DNA of 64,000 bases from Epiperipatus broadwayi (taxonomy: Eukaryota > Onychophora > Udeonychophora > Euonychophora > Peripatidae): NCBI GenBank assembly GCA_028023455.1, contig JAQFVV010012394.1, forward strand, positions 28,417,010 to 28,481,009, given 5' to 3'. This document shows positions 44,286-57,077 of the stretch, in pieces. The stretch's first letter is position 1; each line of letters opens with the position of its first letter. The notes under the pieces were generated by a model. That model did not search any database. It saw only the letters and a list, made by a program, of their open reading frames with translations, and had not been told where the DNA came from. The position numbers and the translations under genes are program-made.

Positions 44286-45411
44286 GCATAGTGGAGATGT
44301 CTGCCCATCTCTTATATATGCCTCAGGGTGGCCTTTGAGCATTTCATCATCAGATTTTCAATTGGATGGACGGTTGAAGAGTTGGAGTGAAAAGTAGATT
44401 GAAGCCTGTCCATTAAAGTATGAGGATTGGCTATCAATATATATCTGAGCACTTACAGCATATATTTCACATTAAAAATAATAACTACACATCTTGTAAA
44501 GAAAGTACTTAAAAGATAATTTAATTTATGTTGATATTAATGGATCAATTTTCTAAGAAGATATTAGTGTATCAATTTGATTATATACTTTTATAAAGGG
44601 TATTACATCTATGTATAACAATGAATATCTTAGTTTATGTTAATATTTCAGATTTGTTTTCTAGAATTATTTTTGTTTACACATGTGTAATGCATATGTG
44701 GTAAGAGTTCTTTTTATGTTGATTCTCATCTCTATTGGGTTTTTATCTATCAAAAGATAATCTCAAGGATAATTAATCCCCACCCCCTTTTATTTGTTGC
44801 AATGTTGAGTACCTCTTAAAGATGTTTTTTTTATGTTCATTTTTTTTATGATTCCGAGTCTGATCATATTATCCTTTGTTGTTACCATTAATTGCATTAT
44901 TGGATGACTAAGTTAGATCTGATCATCTATTTATTTGAGGGAATCTTATTAAATGGTCAGCTACTACTTGTATGGTTTAATGAACAATTTCATGTCAGAT
45001 ACTCTTCTTTTTTTTGTCCAACATTTAACCAAAATTTTTGCTTGCTTTCTTTTTCACCAAGTTGCTAGCAATTTCTAATTATTGCCAAGTTTCATTTTTT
45101 TTAATTTGTATTTTGTTATAATGTAGCTTATTGCCTTGTATCATTTCAAACTGTGGTAGAGTGTCAGACTGTAAAGTTCAAAGTTTGAGATTTACTTTCA
45201 AATATCAAACTTTATTTACACATTAGAGTGGATACAAAAGCAATCAATGATAGGATAACATTGTCTATAAGAAAGTTTCAAGGTATACATATAAATGTGG
45301 TATGCAAGCCATGTATACAGAAATATCAAAAGTTGTATTAGACCAACAATTTAGTCTTAAGAGCAGTATAAGAAACTCATGATGGTTAATTAATGCAAGT
45401 ATGAAAGAAAC
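44286..45411. other. Unassigned AT-rich stretch
   Basis: No gene or named repeat recognised. Confidence 0.45.
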
Positions 45412-45672
45412 ATAAATAACTATAAATAAATCATTTTTATATAGCGCGAAGTTTGTAAAGTGTAATATTTAAAACAGCATTACGCTGTTGCACATGCGCT
45501 TTGAAGATTTTAACCATAAATGAATGAATACTAATACTCAACCAGTCTATCCTTTCCAAAGACTTTATCATGTGGTTGAGTGTTAGTATTCATTCATTTA
45601 TAGTTAAAATCTTCAAAGCGCATGTGCAACAGCGTAATGCTGTTTTAAATATTATAAATAACTATAAATAAA
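45412..45672. mobile_element. Fold-back P9 flanked by 19-bp direct repeats
   Basis: ATAAATAACTATAAATAAA occurs exactly at 45412-45430 and again at 45654-45672. Between them lie 33 bp of unpaired sequence (TCATTTTTATATAGCGCGAA ...), then a 190-bp palindrome (45464-45653): AATATTTAAAACAGCATTAC against its complement, with a loop around AGTCTATCCTTTCC. The long perfect direct repeat looks like a target-site duplication of a retro-insertion rather than of a cut-and-paste MITE. Confidence 0.85.
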
Positions 45673-46824
45673 ATCAAAGATTATATTAATGCCTTAATGC
45701 AGCATGTCATGAGCTTAATTAGTTAGGATTTGCAGTTCACTTATCACTTCCATTGTTCGAATTTCAGTAAACTACAAATCATTCAATTATTATCATTATT
45801 TTTAGTATCTTGTTAGTTGACATTAGCAGATTAAAATCTTTTCATATATCAAAAATTATGACAGTTAAAAAATAAATACATTTTGTTGGGACATGATATT
45901 GTACTTTACATCCATCTTATCTTCGCCCTTTCGAAAAAAATCATTTTAGATTATTACTCCATTTTTTAATAAATTTATTAATATTTTTTTTCAAGTAAAA
46001 CCTACCAATAAAATATTTTTAATGCAAATTCTTGTAAGTTTGAATATCCCCATCTCCCCTTAAATGTCTAAGTTAAAATGTTATTTCCTTCAAGCTATGA
46101 ATCATTTTTCATATAAATAATATAATAAAAAATAAACATTGGAAATATATCTTTCAAAATACAGGCTTATACTTTTTGTGGCCCAGTGCAGTTTTTTTTT
46201 GGAAATATACTAAATATTTTATTACAATATATTTAAAGAAATGTATTAAATCTTATAAAAAAAAAATTGTCTCAAAATTTGCACAATGCCAGCAAAATTT
46301 TGATGCTTACTAAATTTGTCTCTATTTATTGTCTTTGTGTACATAAATATCTTGATACTCTGTTATTATTGATAATAATGTAAAATATCAAAACAGTGCT
46401 TAAATATATTCGATATAATTAACTAAACCAATATTCTTGTGACATGTGTGTGTGAAGAAAAAAATGATAGGAAACAATATTAAAGAGGCATGTTTCATTG
46501 CACAAAGTGAATTCATAATGAACCATCTAACAGTATTGAAATCAACAAAAAATGTGTCTTCCTAGCAGAATAACCATGGTTATGACGCACCTGTGTCCAA
46601 AGTATATTTAGTTTAAGTAATTGCATTTAATATATTTAAACTCTGTTCAGTTATTTCATGTTCATATATTTATTTTTTATAAAGAATCTGGAAGTTATAA
46701 TTGGCTAATCATTTGTTTGCTTTCCGAACAGGTCATATTTGCCTTATTAATGAGGTTTGTTTAAACTTCTTTGCATTATTAATCTCACACTCTTTAGTAA
46801 AGTCACAATCTTTATTGTCTAGAT
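45673..46824. other. Unassigned AT-rich stretch
   Basis: Nothing recognisable. Confidence 0.45.
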
Positions 46825-47097
46825 CAATGGTTCTCGATTTTTGTAGAATTGCAGAATACATTTCACTTAATATTTTTTATGCAGATCACTAACATACAAA
46901 AATTCAAAATTATAAAATAATTACTGAATATGTGAGTCAAACCAGGTTACATAGAATCTGGCCACACTGCACACTGGTAACCACAGCCAGAAGATACAGA
47001 CGGTCACACAAAAAATGCATGGCTACAATGGCACAGAGCTATCTCTTAAGCAGATTCACAGAACACGTGTTCACAGGACAAGCTTTGAGAACCACTA
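46825..47097. mobile_element. 273-bp hAT-type MITE
   Basis: The ends CAATGGTTCTCGATTTTTG and GCTTTGAGAACCACTA are imperfect inverted repeats of the hAT CAGTGGTTCTCAA class. The flanking 8-mers GTCTAGAT and ATCTATAT agree at 6 positions. The interior is non-coding despite an 81-codon frame that runs out of the element. Confidence 0.7.
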
Positions 47098-47105
47098 ATC
47101 TATAT

Positions 47106-48020
47106 GTACATCAGACTGTAGATAAAAATATGGTACCACCTTTATTATTAATGGATGTTGCCTTGACTACAGGTTGAGATTGTTGATGGCTTAAGGGTTT
47201 ATTGTTATCATTTATATTTTAGGTACAGTGTAGCCATGATATCGACTGTTTTATTACAAACCCCTTTTACATACTTTCTATATAATGGATAATAGTTTAC
47301 ATTGTGTTTATAAGTTTTATTTATAATACAATACATTATTGTTTACAGTACTGTAAGTGTATAGGTACTTTACAATGTAACTCAGATGCTTTATGTATAT
47401 AATATACACATATAAGCTTATATAGTTTAAACAAAATTAAAAACATTGTTATTATTAATAATAAATTGAGAATATATTTATTGTGAATGTTTATTCACTA
47501 ATTCACATTTATACAAAAAAATAAAAAACTTATTATAGTCACCATAATCCCACGGGCAGGAATGGTATTAAACCACTAAACATCACAAGATCACCATTTC
47601 GTATGTATATACAAGCTGTTAAAGCAGTGACAAACTCTTTATTCAGTAGTGCTACCCAGTGCAAGCTATAGCAATCAATGGATGCAAGAAGGTTGTGCAT
47701 TGCATTTTTTTTTTTTTATAAAGTAGACAATTAATTGTAAGAATCGCTTACAGAGTTTAAGCTTTCTGATGTAATAATGACTAAGAAACATTATATTGCT
47801 TTATATCTTTTATCCATATCTTCAATGCCTTACCAAAAGAATGCCTTTTAGCATTCACAACTTACAACTTTAACTGCTCAAGAACAAAAATAACCATAAC
47901 ACAAATATGCTTTTCTATTTGTTATTATTTCTCTAATATATGATTCACTTCAGAACATGATTTTTTTTCTTGAAGAATCTAAAAATATAAATTCGACTCC
48001 TATGCTAATATTGTTACTGG
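47106..48020. other. Mostly unassigned, with a family F end fragment
   Basis: About 47640-47705 (AGTAGTGCTACCCAGTGCAAG, AATCAATGGATGCAAGAAGG) is the terminal part of family F. The remainder is AT-rich with no recognisable element. Confidence 0.55.
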
Positions 48021-48145
48021 ATCAGGCCAGCAATACTTGAAGAAGAATGGAGAATAAATCCTCTTGAAGTGTGTAATCTATTATCTTGTGTTATCTGTTT
48101 GTGTATTATATATTACTAACAGTTTGTTTGTATTTCAAAAGGTGA
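48021..48145 (+). repeat. Half copy of fold-back family P1
   Basis: ATCAGGCCAGCAATACTTGA, AGAATGGAGAATAAATCC, AACAGTTTGTTTGTATTTC matches the right arm of the 2032-2311 element. The core reads UUGAAGA...GAAGU, decayed relative to the hammerhead pattern. Confidence 0.7.
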
Positions 48146-50064
48146 AATAAAATTTAAAATTTTCTCAACATTCAACATCTAATGATAGATGGAAATAGTC
48201 CAACATATTACCATATCTAAATCATTCACACACTTTCAGGGGGCAAATGTCTGTTTTCAATATATTTGACAGGACAATAATATAGTCAATATACAAAATC
48301 GTTTACAATTAATGAGAGCAGTGCTGAATTAGATAAATGGATGCCTACATATCATTGATAATAAATAATCATAAAATTCATTAATTTTAGAAATTTAATT
48401 TTTTTTTTATCATGAAATAATATATATTGATACAGTACATTTTGCATCTTCACTATATATTAAGAAAATATAACATGATCCCTGAAACCACAAATAGTGA
48501 ATCTACTATTTTAATTTTCCGCTATTTTGTGTAAGCTTGAGTAATGAATAGATGTCATATGGTAGTACCTATTAAATTCCTATCCACTGCTGACATTCCT
48601 GGACTAGTTTGAGTGAGAAGATTTGGATCTGGATCTTAATGCACTTGATTTTTTTTTTTGCATCCAGTGGTTTCTCTGGCAACCCTTATTTACTCATTGT
48701 TTTTTTTACTATCGGGATATTGGTCTTGAATTCAAAAATATCTTAATATTCTGAATCTAAACCATCTTGTTTGCATTATTAAATTCAGATATAAAACTTT
48801 TCATTGATGATAATTATAAACTACAAATTAATGTGGGGTGGGACAGCACATGATAGGGATTTATTATTGATTTTTAAGCTTGCATTATTAGATGGTAGAC
48901 TTAGAATAGGAGAAATAGCTTTGCTATTATATATGTTTTATATTTTATTTTTAAAAAATTATTGTCATTTTTAATCCATTCAGGGAAATATTCATTCCCA
49001 TTCCTGTTCATTTTTTTTTTTTGTTATCCTATGTATCCATATTTTAATCACTGTCTTAGTTTTTTTTTTTATCATTCATATGATTTTTTAAATCTCACTA
49101 CTATGTCAGAGGTTAGAAAGATTCTCTGAGACTGGAATCCTCCAGACTTTTCTTTTTCATAATTATTTTAGTAATATTAATCCATCCACTTAAATTGCCT
49201 TTTTTAAATGTATAAAATTGTTTTTGAACTGTGGAATTTTTAATAATTATTTTTGGACTGACCTTCATTTTTTGTCTTTAAAAAATTGAGAAATTTATAT
49301 AATTTTTTAAATAAATTTTAATGGGTACTTAAAGCTGCGGAAGAAATGCTGCTCCATATTTTATTAATGTTATGTTTTATTCAAATCACAACTGTGTAGT
49401 GGCTAACGTTTAGGGAGTAGAACGTTAAAATAACATTATTCGGGAATAAAAGAAATAATTTCTGTTTTCAATTAGAAACACAAATAGTATATAACAATTA
49501 TAGTTCTCATCAATTAAAAATAAATGTATTTACATACTATTACATAGTTCTACGACACTTGTTAATATTGTACTTATTTATATTAGCATTATGTGACTTG
49601 GAATCGGATAGAACTTATATACCGCGTAGGCTTATAAATAAAATTCTAAATCAGCTTGGGATTTTAAATTGGATAAAGCCAATTACTACTCCTATTACTA
49701 ATTCCATAACTATTGCGTTTTTATTAGTCTAGTGCTCTCAAGTGATTATTATTTCACGAAGTTTTCTATTATTATATTCTTTGCTTAACTAAGTTTTATT
49801 TTTTATATTTGCTTGCGCATATTTTGTTATTAACGAGGCACCCATTGGTATTAAATTATAATTGGTGATATTCAATCTTTTTGTTTATTTTAAGAATATG
49901 TTATGCAATTTTTATTTAATTTCCCAGATATTTGTAATTAAAGATGCTTGATATCTCTTCCTTGTTTAGTTAAGTAACCTTTTATAGACAAAATAATAAT
50001 AATAATTTTAGTGTTTATTTAAAAAAAACCCAATAACCAACTTATTCGATAATTTAAACTAAAT
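48146..50064. other. Unassigned AT-rich stretch
   Basis: A possible very decayed family F piece lies around 48590-48640 (CATTCCTGGACTAGTTTGAG). No gene recognised. Confidence 0.45.
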
Positions 50065-50440
50065 AATTAATAATCGAATGGTTTTTTCGTTCAGGAAGTT
50101 CTTAAGAAGTTAGAGCGCTGGCAGTTATGGATGAGCCATGATACAGTTTGCCACTCTACCCTGCATCCTACCACATGGGACGAATGCATAAATAATCAAG
50201 TAGTTTATTGATTGTGTGTTCATAAAGAGATTGGCTACCAGAAGTAACATAGTTTAGCCATGATTCAAGCCTGAGTCTGCTAATATCAAATGACCCTTTA
50301 ATAAAATACCAATAATTGAATGGTTTATTGCTCAGAAGTCTGTGAGAGAAATGATTGTTGGAAATTGATAGATCTGGGCTGTGATCCAAAAATCTTCAAA
50401 GTTTGCCATTCTACCACTGTTCCAAATCATACCTGGCAAA
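50065..50440 (-). repeat. Two SINE family S2 copies
   Basis: 50065-50185 and 50325-50440 each start on + with TAATCGAATGGTTT or ATTGAATGGTTTATTGCTC. Each continues through GAAGTT..TAAGAAG and TTTGCCATTCTACC-type head complements. The insert between them (50186-50324) is partly related (ATAGAGATTGGCTACCAG), so the cluster may be a nested or tandem SINE array. The 73-codon minus frame is inside. Confidence 0.55.
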
Positions 50441-50611
50441 TATATTTAATTAAGAATATCACATAAAACCGATTACATTCCAAATATTTTTAAACCTTCC
50501 CAGGTTCATGTTTGGCAAAAAAATTCCCAGAGGTCATTAATTTCTGGAAATCCAAGAAGCTACTATGGTTTGCATTAATATTTTTTATTGCTACTCCTAT
50601 TAGTCTGAAGA

Positions 50612-50690
50612 GCTTCGTGGTCTAGTGGTAGCATATCTATGTTGTACCTATGATTTGGAGTTCAATCTGATTGGTCCAAGCAAAAATCTT
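50612..50690 (+). repeat. tRNA-like SINE head, third family
   Basis: TCGTGGTCTAGTGGTAGCAT is a good A-box region, and GGAGTTCAATCTG at the right distance is a degraded B-box. No proper acceptor stem, so it is a tRNA-derived repeat rather than a tRNA gene. Confidence 0.5.
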
Positions 50691-52369
50691 TTTTAAAAGA
50701 CAATATATATTTTTTCTAGCCCTTAGTCAACCAAAGAATCATTCAACATTGGTCAGTAAATGGATATCTAATTTTCCTTAGAGAGTTAATTAAGGATCAT
50801 AAATCACTCAGTTAATTAAGGATCACAAATCACTCAAATTCTAACAATTGATAATTGGTAAGTCTATTGAAAATCGTTTTCTCTGTTCCTTCACAAACAA
50901 GTATTGAAAGGGCCAGGTCAACTGGGCAGGGCTATTTATGAAAAAGTCTGTTTAACATTTTTACTATCATAATTTTACATTTATATTTTTCTCACTTTCT
51001 CCATTTTATCCTATTTACATTTGTTTTATTTTTGAATAACTAATTTATTATAATAAGATTAATTTTGGTTTTTGTCATTTCTCCTTTACTCTGAATTTAT
51101 ATCTGTATTAGATTAGGGCATGTGCATTTGATTTGCTGAAAAGCTATTTTATAGTTAAGCCTGATTTTCTAGGAGACTGAATTTCCACATGGTTTACAAA
51201 GATTATCTCAAAAATACTGAAATCAGACAGCAATCATTGCTTTCATTTGAAACACTTGACAGAGGATAAAATACATTCGAGAGTTATGATTATGCAAGAT
51301 TGCTGCTAAGGAAGTTAATAGAAAATCAATATTGCAAGATATCAGATAAAGGAGGAAATGTGAGAGCATATTTGAGATTTGTGTGAGTTCATAAAATTTT
51401 TTAGCATTTGTAGATTAAATTTTTAATAATTTGATATTTATAAATGCTGAGAAAATGTAATGACCACATATAAGTTCTGATCTGGTCCTACTGTAGAGTG
51501 ATGATTCAGCGCTCTTGAAAATCATTTACCTTTTTCTGATGTTTTTAATTATTTTATCCATATGATTGAAATATATATAATGATGTAGGAGTTACAAAGT
51601 TATTTAAAGCAATAAACATGGACAGAGGAGGGGACTGGTGTGGAAGTAATTCATGCTGTTGTGATTAATCTATCTATATGTAAAATCCATGTGAATTTAT
51701 GTATGTCCGTAAAGTTTTACTGGAGCTCCCTCTGAAGACCAGGCACACAAAAAAACATTAATAAAGCCTGGGTATATACATCTATTAATAAAACTCAATG
51801 ATCATAGCAACATACTGAAACATTGCATAGTACCTTCTAATCCAATTTACAACAAAGTATGGACATTTATAAATATTTCTAATCAATACTGAATTAGTGT
51901 TCTGAATTTTTTTTATTCAGAGGGCATTCTGCTCCAGTAACTGATCTTATTATATATAGTTGTCCATAACATTGTCAAATTCACATATTAAATGTAACAG
52001 ATATATTAAAATTTTTTAATTTAGCTTTATTAATAAAGCTACCAAACAGGCTGGATTGTTCCAACCAATTAAAAAAAAACTATTACAAAAATGATGGCCT
52101 TTCGGGTTTAGTACATTTCTCACATTTATTTATATAATATTAAAATCTTTTGTTTAATTTACATTAAATCTTAAAAAAAAAAAAACTTGTTAATGCAACC
52201 AGTTAAAAAAAAACACAACCTTTTCATAAGCCAAGTACATCTGGTAATTGATATATTAGTCTTTTACTAAAGTTTAAAACAAATATATGGGTTTAAAATA
52301 GTATAATAATATGTAGCCCAATAAAATGAATAGTAAACATCTGTAAAGCTGACAAAATAGTTCTTGCTC
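50691..52369. other. Unassigned stretch
   Basis: A short direct duplication (TTAATTAAGGATCA, AATCACTCA) lies near 50785-50835. Otherwise nothing recognisable. Confidence 0.45.
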
Positions 52370-52860
52370 AGATCATGAGGATTTGAGTCATGTGGCTAAA
52401 AAATCGACAAAGGAGTATTGAAAATGGGGCATGGAAATAAATAGAACAAAAAAAAAAATGTATTGAAGGAGCACAAAGAATTTAATATTGGAAGATGGAT
52501 AGTGTATTAGAAAATGTGAGGAATATAATTATCTAGGTATCAAGATTGCACAAAAGAAAACAAGAGATGAAACTATAAGAGAAAGGAATGTATTGGGTAG
52601 AATATCTATAATGATATGAAATGAAATATGGAATCAGAATATACCATCAATGAAGGATAAATATGATTCAATAGTGAAAAGTATCATATATGGAAGTGAA
52701 ATTTAGCATTGAAGAAAAGAATAGAAAGAGATTGAAATGAATTACTGGTGAAGACCTTCAGTAGGGTTGTGGAGAGAGTGCATAAGAAATGAAAAACATT
52801 TAGAATTAATAGATTTTTAATACGCTATAGTAAATATCAGAATAAAGGATGATTATGATT
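52370..52860 (+). pseudogene. LINE fragment (thumb of RT), decayed
   Basis: Plus-strand pieces read WGMEIN-like, then KCIEGA, EYNYLGIKIAQKKTRDETIRERN, SIVKSIIYGSEI, then EMNYWRPSVGLWRECIRN with frame changes. This is the post-motif-C RT and thumb of a non-LTR element. It is closer in layout to family C than to the RTE family. Stops throughout. Confidence 0.7.
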
Positions 52861-53375
52861 TTTTTTTAACTATCTAAAGAGGATATTGACATTTGGGACT
52901 TGTAGATTTAAATTGTAATGTGTGGGATTTACTTTATTGTCGCCTAGTTACACTTAATTTTTTTGTCTATACAGTATATATGTAACATCTTATTCCAATA
53001 TATATATATATTTTTTCAGTTGAACTGTCATAAATAAATTTATTTACCGTGAGGGGGTCGGGAAGAAGACAATTAAACAATACAATTGTTCTTGTTTAAC
53101 AATATTTTTACCTCTTTAAATATATCTACATCACAAAGTACTAAAAACAAACCTATTGTTTTAATCTTCCGTTTTTGTTTTAGTATCATAGTTAAAGCTG
53201 TCTGCTTAAACAAAGACTAGAAAAAGAAGGGAAGTGGGGGATAGTTGAATTTTAAAACATTAACTTATATTTTGGTCTCATTGTATCGAAGAAAGCTGAA
53301 TCTATTTTTAAATACATCTTTTTATCAAACATTTGCCATCCTATATTATTCAATTAATAATAAAATATAATCGAA

Positions 53376-53482
53376 TTGCTTAAGAGTTCATAAGAAGTCT
53401 GAGCGAAGTGCCAGGTTTAGAATCGATCGGGTATCTCACATTCTAGATCTGACCCTCTACCATTGCATTAAACCGTGCAGGG
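53376..53482 (-). repeat. SINE family S2 copy, well preserved
   Basis: On minus the head reads CCTGCACGGTTTAATGCAAT, GGTAGAGGGTCAGATCTAG, then the B-box GATCGATTC, then TGGCACTTCGCTCAGACTTC and CTTAAGCAATTCGATTA. This is the clearest copy for defining the family boxes. Confidence 0.65.
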
Positions 53483-54189
53483 TAAATATAAGACCAAGAC
53501 TTATGTCAAAACACGTTTAAATATTTATATAACAAAATTGATTCATGAAATCATACATAAGTGTGGAAATGAATAAATATCTAGTCACTCATGCTTAGAA
53601 AAAAAAAACCCAAACTACTTTATCATTACTGTTTATAGTATTTCATCCAGAAACGGAACTTGTCAGGTGACCTTGGAGATTGACAACACTTTTGTCCAAA
53701 AAGTCGACACTGTCAGCTATTCAAGAGAAAGTAAAAAAAAAAATTCTTGAAAAAAGTATATAGAGTACTTGACAAATTGCAAATAATATGCCACTGATGG
53801 TACTCCATGAAGTTAATTGTGTGCATGTGTGTGCTTGGATATTTTCAGATATAACAGACCTGCTCACTGGGTTGTCGTCTATAATATATATTTCCCCTTC
53901 ATATAGGAGATATTGATCATTATAAGCAGGGAAGAAATGATATTAAACATTCTTAATTCATGAAAAATTGAGCGTAACATGAGCTTAAAAAATATTTAGA
54001 ATTATTAAAAAGTAAATGTAATGGATGAGTCATTTCTATTTAAACGTTTTCTGTTTTAGCTTTGTTAGTTTTAACTAATGATTCATAAATCATTAAACCT
54101 TAATTATAGTACAAATAATATTACAGAAACATCCCCGCAGAGTATAGTTTTCTCCCACATTTTCAGGATATGAAATGCAGAGATTTCAT
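53483..54189. other. Unassigned AT-rich stretch
   Basis: Nothing recognisable. Confidence 0.45.
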
Positions 54190-54421
54190 TTAAGCTGATA
54201 ATTGAAATAGTTAAGGCTTTTCTTCATTAGCGTTTGAAATCAATTAATATATATATGTGCTCTGCGTACAGATAATGAAGCTATTAAACGTAAGTAAAAT
54301 TATCAAAAGTTACCGCCAAGCGTCCCGAAAGCGCTTGGCGGTAACTTTTGATAATTTTACTTACGTTTAATAGCTTCATTATCTGTGCGCAGAGCACATA
54401 TATATATATTAAGCTGATAAT
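54190..54421. mobile_element. Near-perfect palindrome P10 with 13-bp flanking direct repeats
   Basis: 54244-54412 is a palindrome with arms of about 78 bp that differ by one base and a 2-bp TA indel, around a 9-bp loop (TCCCGAAAG). The centre arms are GCGCTTGGCGG/CCGCCAAGCG, which is unusually GC-rich. TTAAGCTGATAAT occurs at 54190-54202 and 54409-54421, with about 40 bp of unpaired sequence between the first repeat and the palindrome, the same layout as P9. A diverged half copy lies at 57903-58000. No hammerhead core is seen. Confidence 0.88.
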
Positions 54422-56405
54422 GTTGCTCTGATGCCTCAAAAAAAATAAATTCTTCACTGAAATGGGTCTTCCAGTAAGGATATGGAAAGTTTAGAATTTT
54501 TTTTCCAAAGATTGGAGTTATATTCTGCAACAAGACTAAAATAATTGTACACCATCATATTAAGGAATAACTATGGGCCCTTAGTCTAATTTTTTTTTTT
54601 CATCTATTGTAGATTAGGTATAAAATAATTTCTAGGAATAACCTTCTTGGAAAATTAGCTGACATTGTTTGGGGTTGTGTTGCAAATTCTTCAGAAGATT
54701 TTCTTAAGATTAGTATATTCTATTTATAAATAGGTGTCCCTATTTGTAGAAAAAATACCCATACTAAAGATAAATATTACTAGCATACTCAACTTTTTTT
54801 TTTTTTTAACATATTCTTTCACCAGAAAGTCAAAGAGATGTTGCTTCACAAAAAATGTATAGAAAGGTATTAAGATCGAATCTGCTATTATCTGTAAATT
54901 ATAGTCATCACCGAAGATTCATCTTAAATCAAGATCCTCTTTCTAGATGTTCAACCAAAATTATTTTTTCAAATTCATCAGTAAAAGCAGGTGGATTTCG
55001 TTTTTCTAGAGATTACTAGAATCTAATGAAGATTAAGGAATTCCATTGTCATCAACTTTGTTTATTTCCATTTTTGATTATTTATAAATCATATTTAACT
55101 ACCTTTGATCTATGTAGATATGGTCAGATTCAAGCTAAGAAATAGGTAATATCCACCCAATCCATGCAAACAAGGGATACTTGAAGAACTTAATAAAACA
55201 ACTAGTAGGGCTATTGCCTGGCTGGAATTTCTATAGATATCTTTGTGGTGTTTGTTAATACTCAAGCTGTCAAAAAAGAAACCTATGCTAAATTCATAAA
55301 TCACATCTGTATATTGCTTCAAACTAGTTTTCAAACTTTTCATTGAAGTTCTAGCATTTTTAAAACTATATGTTTTGGGTCAAAAATGGTAATTGAAAAA
55401 TAAAATTTGTCTAATCATGGTGCATCAAAATAATTTTAACATTTTTTTTTATTATTTGTACAATAATCAAATAGTATGACAGTTTGATGTGCTTTGAATA
55501 TGTTACATTTAGTTTTCAAAACCAAAGGAATTTTTTTTTTTTTATAAATATATTACGATAAAAAAATTATTCACAGACGTAAAAGAATTAGAAAAACTCC
55601 CAATTTTCACTATTGATTATAAAGAGACCCATTCATCAATAGAATTCAAAGATTACTATTAAATTATTAAGCTAGTATTCTCCCACATACTATTAGTCTT
55701 GGCACAATCAGTATTTAATCTTTTATTTCTACTAAAGGTGTATAATATGGATGCTTACATATTAGGCCAGCAGTGATAAAAGTCACCAACACAAACAAAT
55801 GTGTAAATAAAGACCAAATTAAACATGCTTACAATCTTATAAAAAGGAAATTAATTAATTTTGTAAAAGAATATTAGATAATATTCTAACGAGAAGAAAG
55901 TTATTGGTTTTGCTGCTAATTTTATGGCCATAATATTACATTTTTTGTTCATAATTCAGACAAACAATAACAATGTTTCATTCAGGATTGTTGAAAGATA
56001 GTAGCCTTTTGTAATGGAACATGGTTCAAGGTAAAAAAGTTCAGTCTTCCACAGTGATGCTAAGAAACACCATTTTGAAAATGCAAATTCATTTCATTTC
56101 CACTAAATAAAGTTATAGGTAGTTATTTTTTCAAAGTAAATAGTCTAATACATATGTGAGATCTCACCACCGCCATTTTATGTAAGTACTTATATGTGTA
56201 ATTCACATGATAACAGCTAAAGCATAATAAATGAGTAGAATAGCCACAATCTGTTGTCCAAGTAACCTCATAGGTAAAAGCTGGAGGTTGTCTTGATAAT
56301 AGATTGTGAATAGTCTATTGTACATTAAGCTTGGATTGTTATGATGTGAAATATATTTGGAAATCAGGTATTGGCATCTCAGGGTTTAATATATATATAT
56401 ATATA
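54422..56405. other. Unassigned AT-rich stretch
   Basis: No recognisable gene. The 77-codon minus frame at 55110-55343 has no known motif. Confidence 0.45.
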
Positions 56406-56741
56406 TACACCTGGGTCTCATTTTACACGATAGATAGGTTCCTCAGAAAACACACGCAAAAGAAATTGCACAAAAATAGACGTAACTTACCTTGAAAAAG
56501 GGGGGATACGGACTGTGATTTTTCAAAAATCACATAAAAGCAAAGCACCAATATAAAATTACTTTAAAATTCGCGCAAAAAAAAAAAAAATAAGGAAATT
56601 AAATATGACTAATAAAAAATTTCAAATTTGAAAAAAATTGATACAAAACAAACTTTTTTTAACTATATTTAATTTTATTCAAAACAATATATTTTTATGC
56701 ATAATTTACTGTACAGTAATTTACATTTTTTTATACACGTT

Positions 56742-57077
56742 TTAATTATTATCGCTATTTGCCGATAAACAGGTTCGTTTGCAAACTGGTAAAAAATCAG
56801 ATTCTTCACAAGAGGAAATACAACTAGCACCAACTTCACTCTCATGTTGTGTTAATGGTTTTCTGGTGACAATGTAATTAGTAATTAATCTTTGAGATGA
56901 TGATTTTATTAATTGTTTATGAAGCTCGTGATATCCAGACATACAACCATTTAGCTCTCGTTGGAATTTAAGAGCACATTCGTGATTAGTATCATTAATA
57001 AGAAAATAATTTGCCAACTGATTAGAAAGTTGAAGGCCTTCTCGAATCATTTTTGCAGTGAAAGGAACAGGTTCCAC
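56742..57077 (-). pseudogene. Tigger transposase C-terminal fragment
   Basis: 111 codons: FTAKMIREGLQLSNQLANYF, INDTNHECALKFQRELNGCM, SGYHELHKQLIKSSSQRL, ending ESDFLPVCKRTCLSANSDNN. The helical 'F..K.I.E.L.L...L......D.N.E...K..REL......Y.EL' pattern is that of the C-terminal region of Tigger/jerky-type transposases. The DDE catalytic domain and the HTH/CENP-B DNA-binding domain are absent. The frame extends upstream of the Met (SSVEKDNETEVEPV) to a TTTTTCCCAG that could be a splice acceptor. It is not a host gene. Confidence 0.75.

Noticed and set aside
45464-45653. Hammerhead in palindrome P9 (UUGAAGA region)
   Set aside because: C3 is replaced, no stem II forms, and GAAA is absent.
56742-57077. 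A possible domesticated Tigger-derived host gene
   Set aside because: The frame lies inside an element with perfect terminal repeats and TA duplications and holds only the transposase C-terminus.
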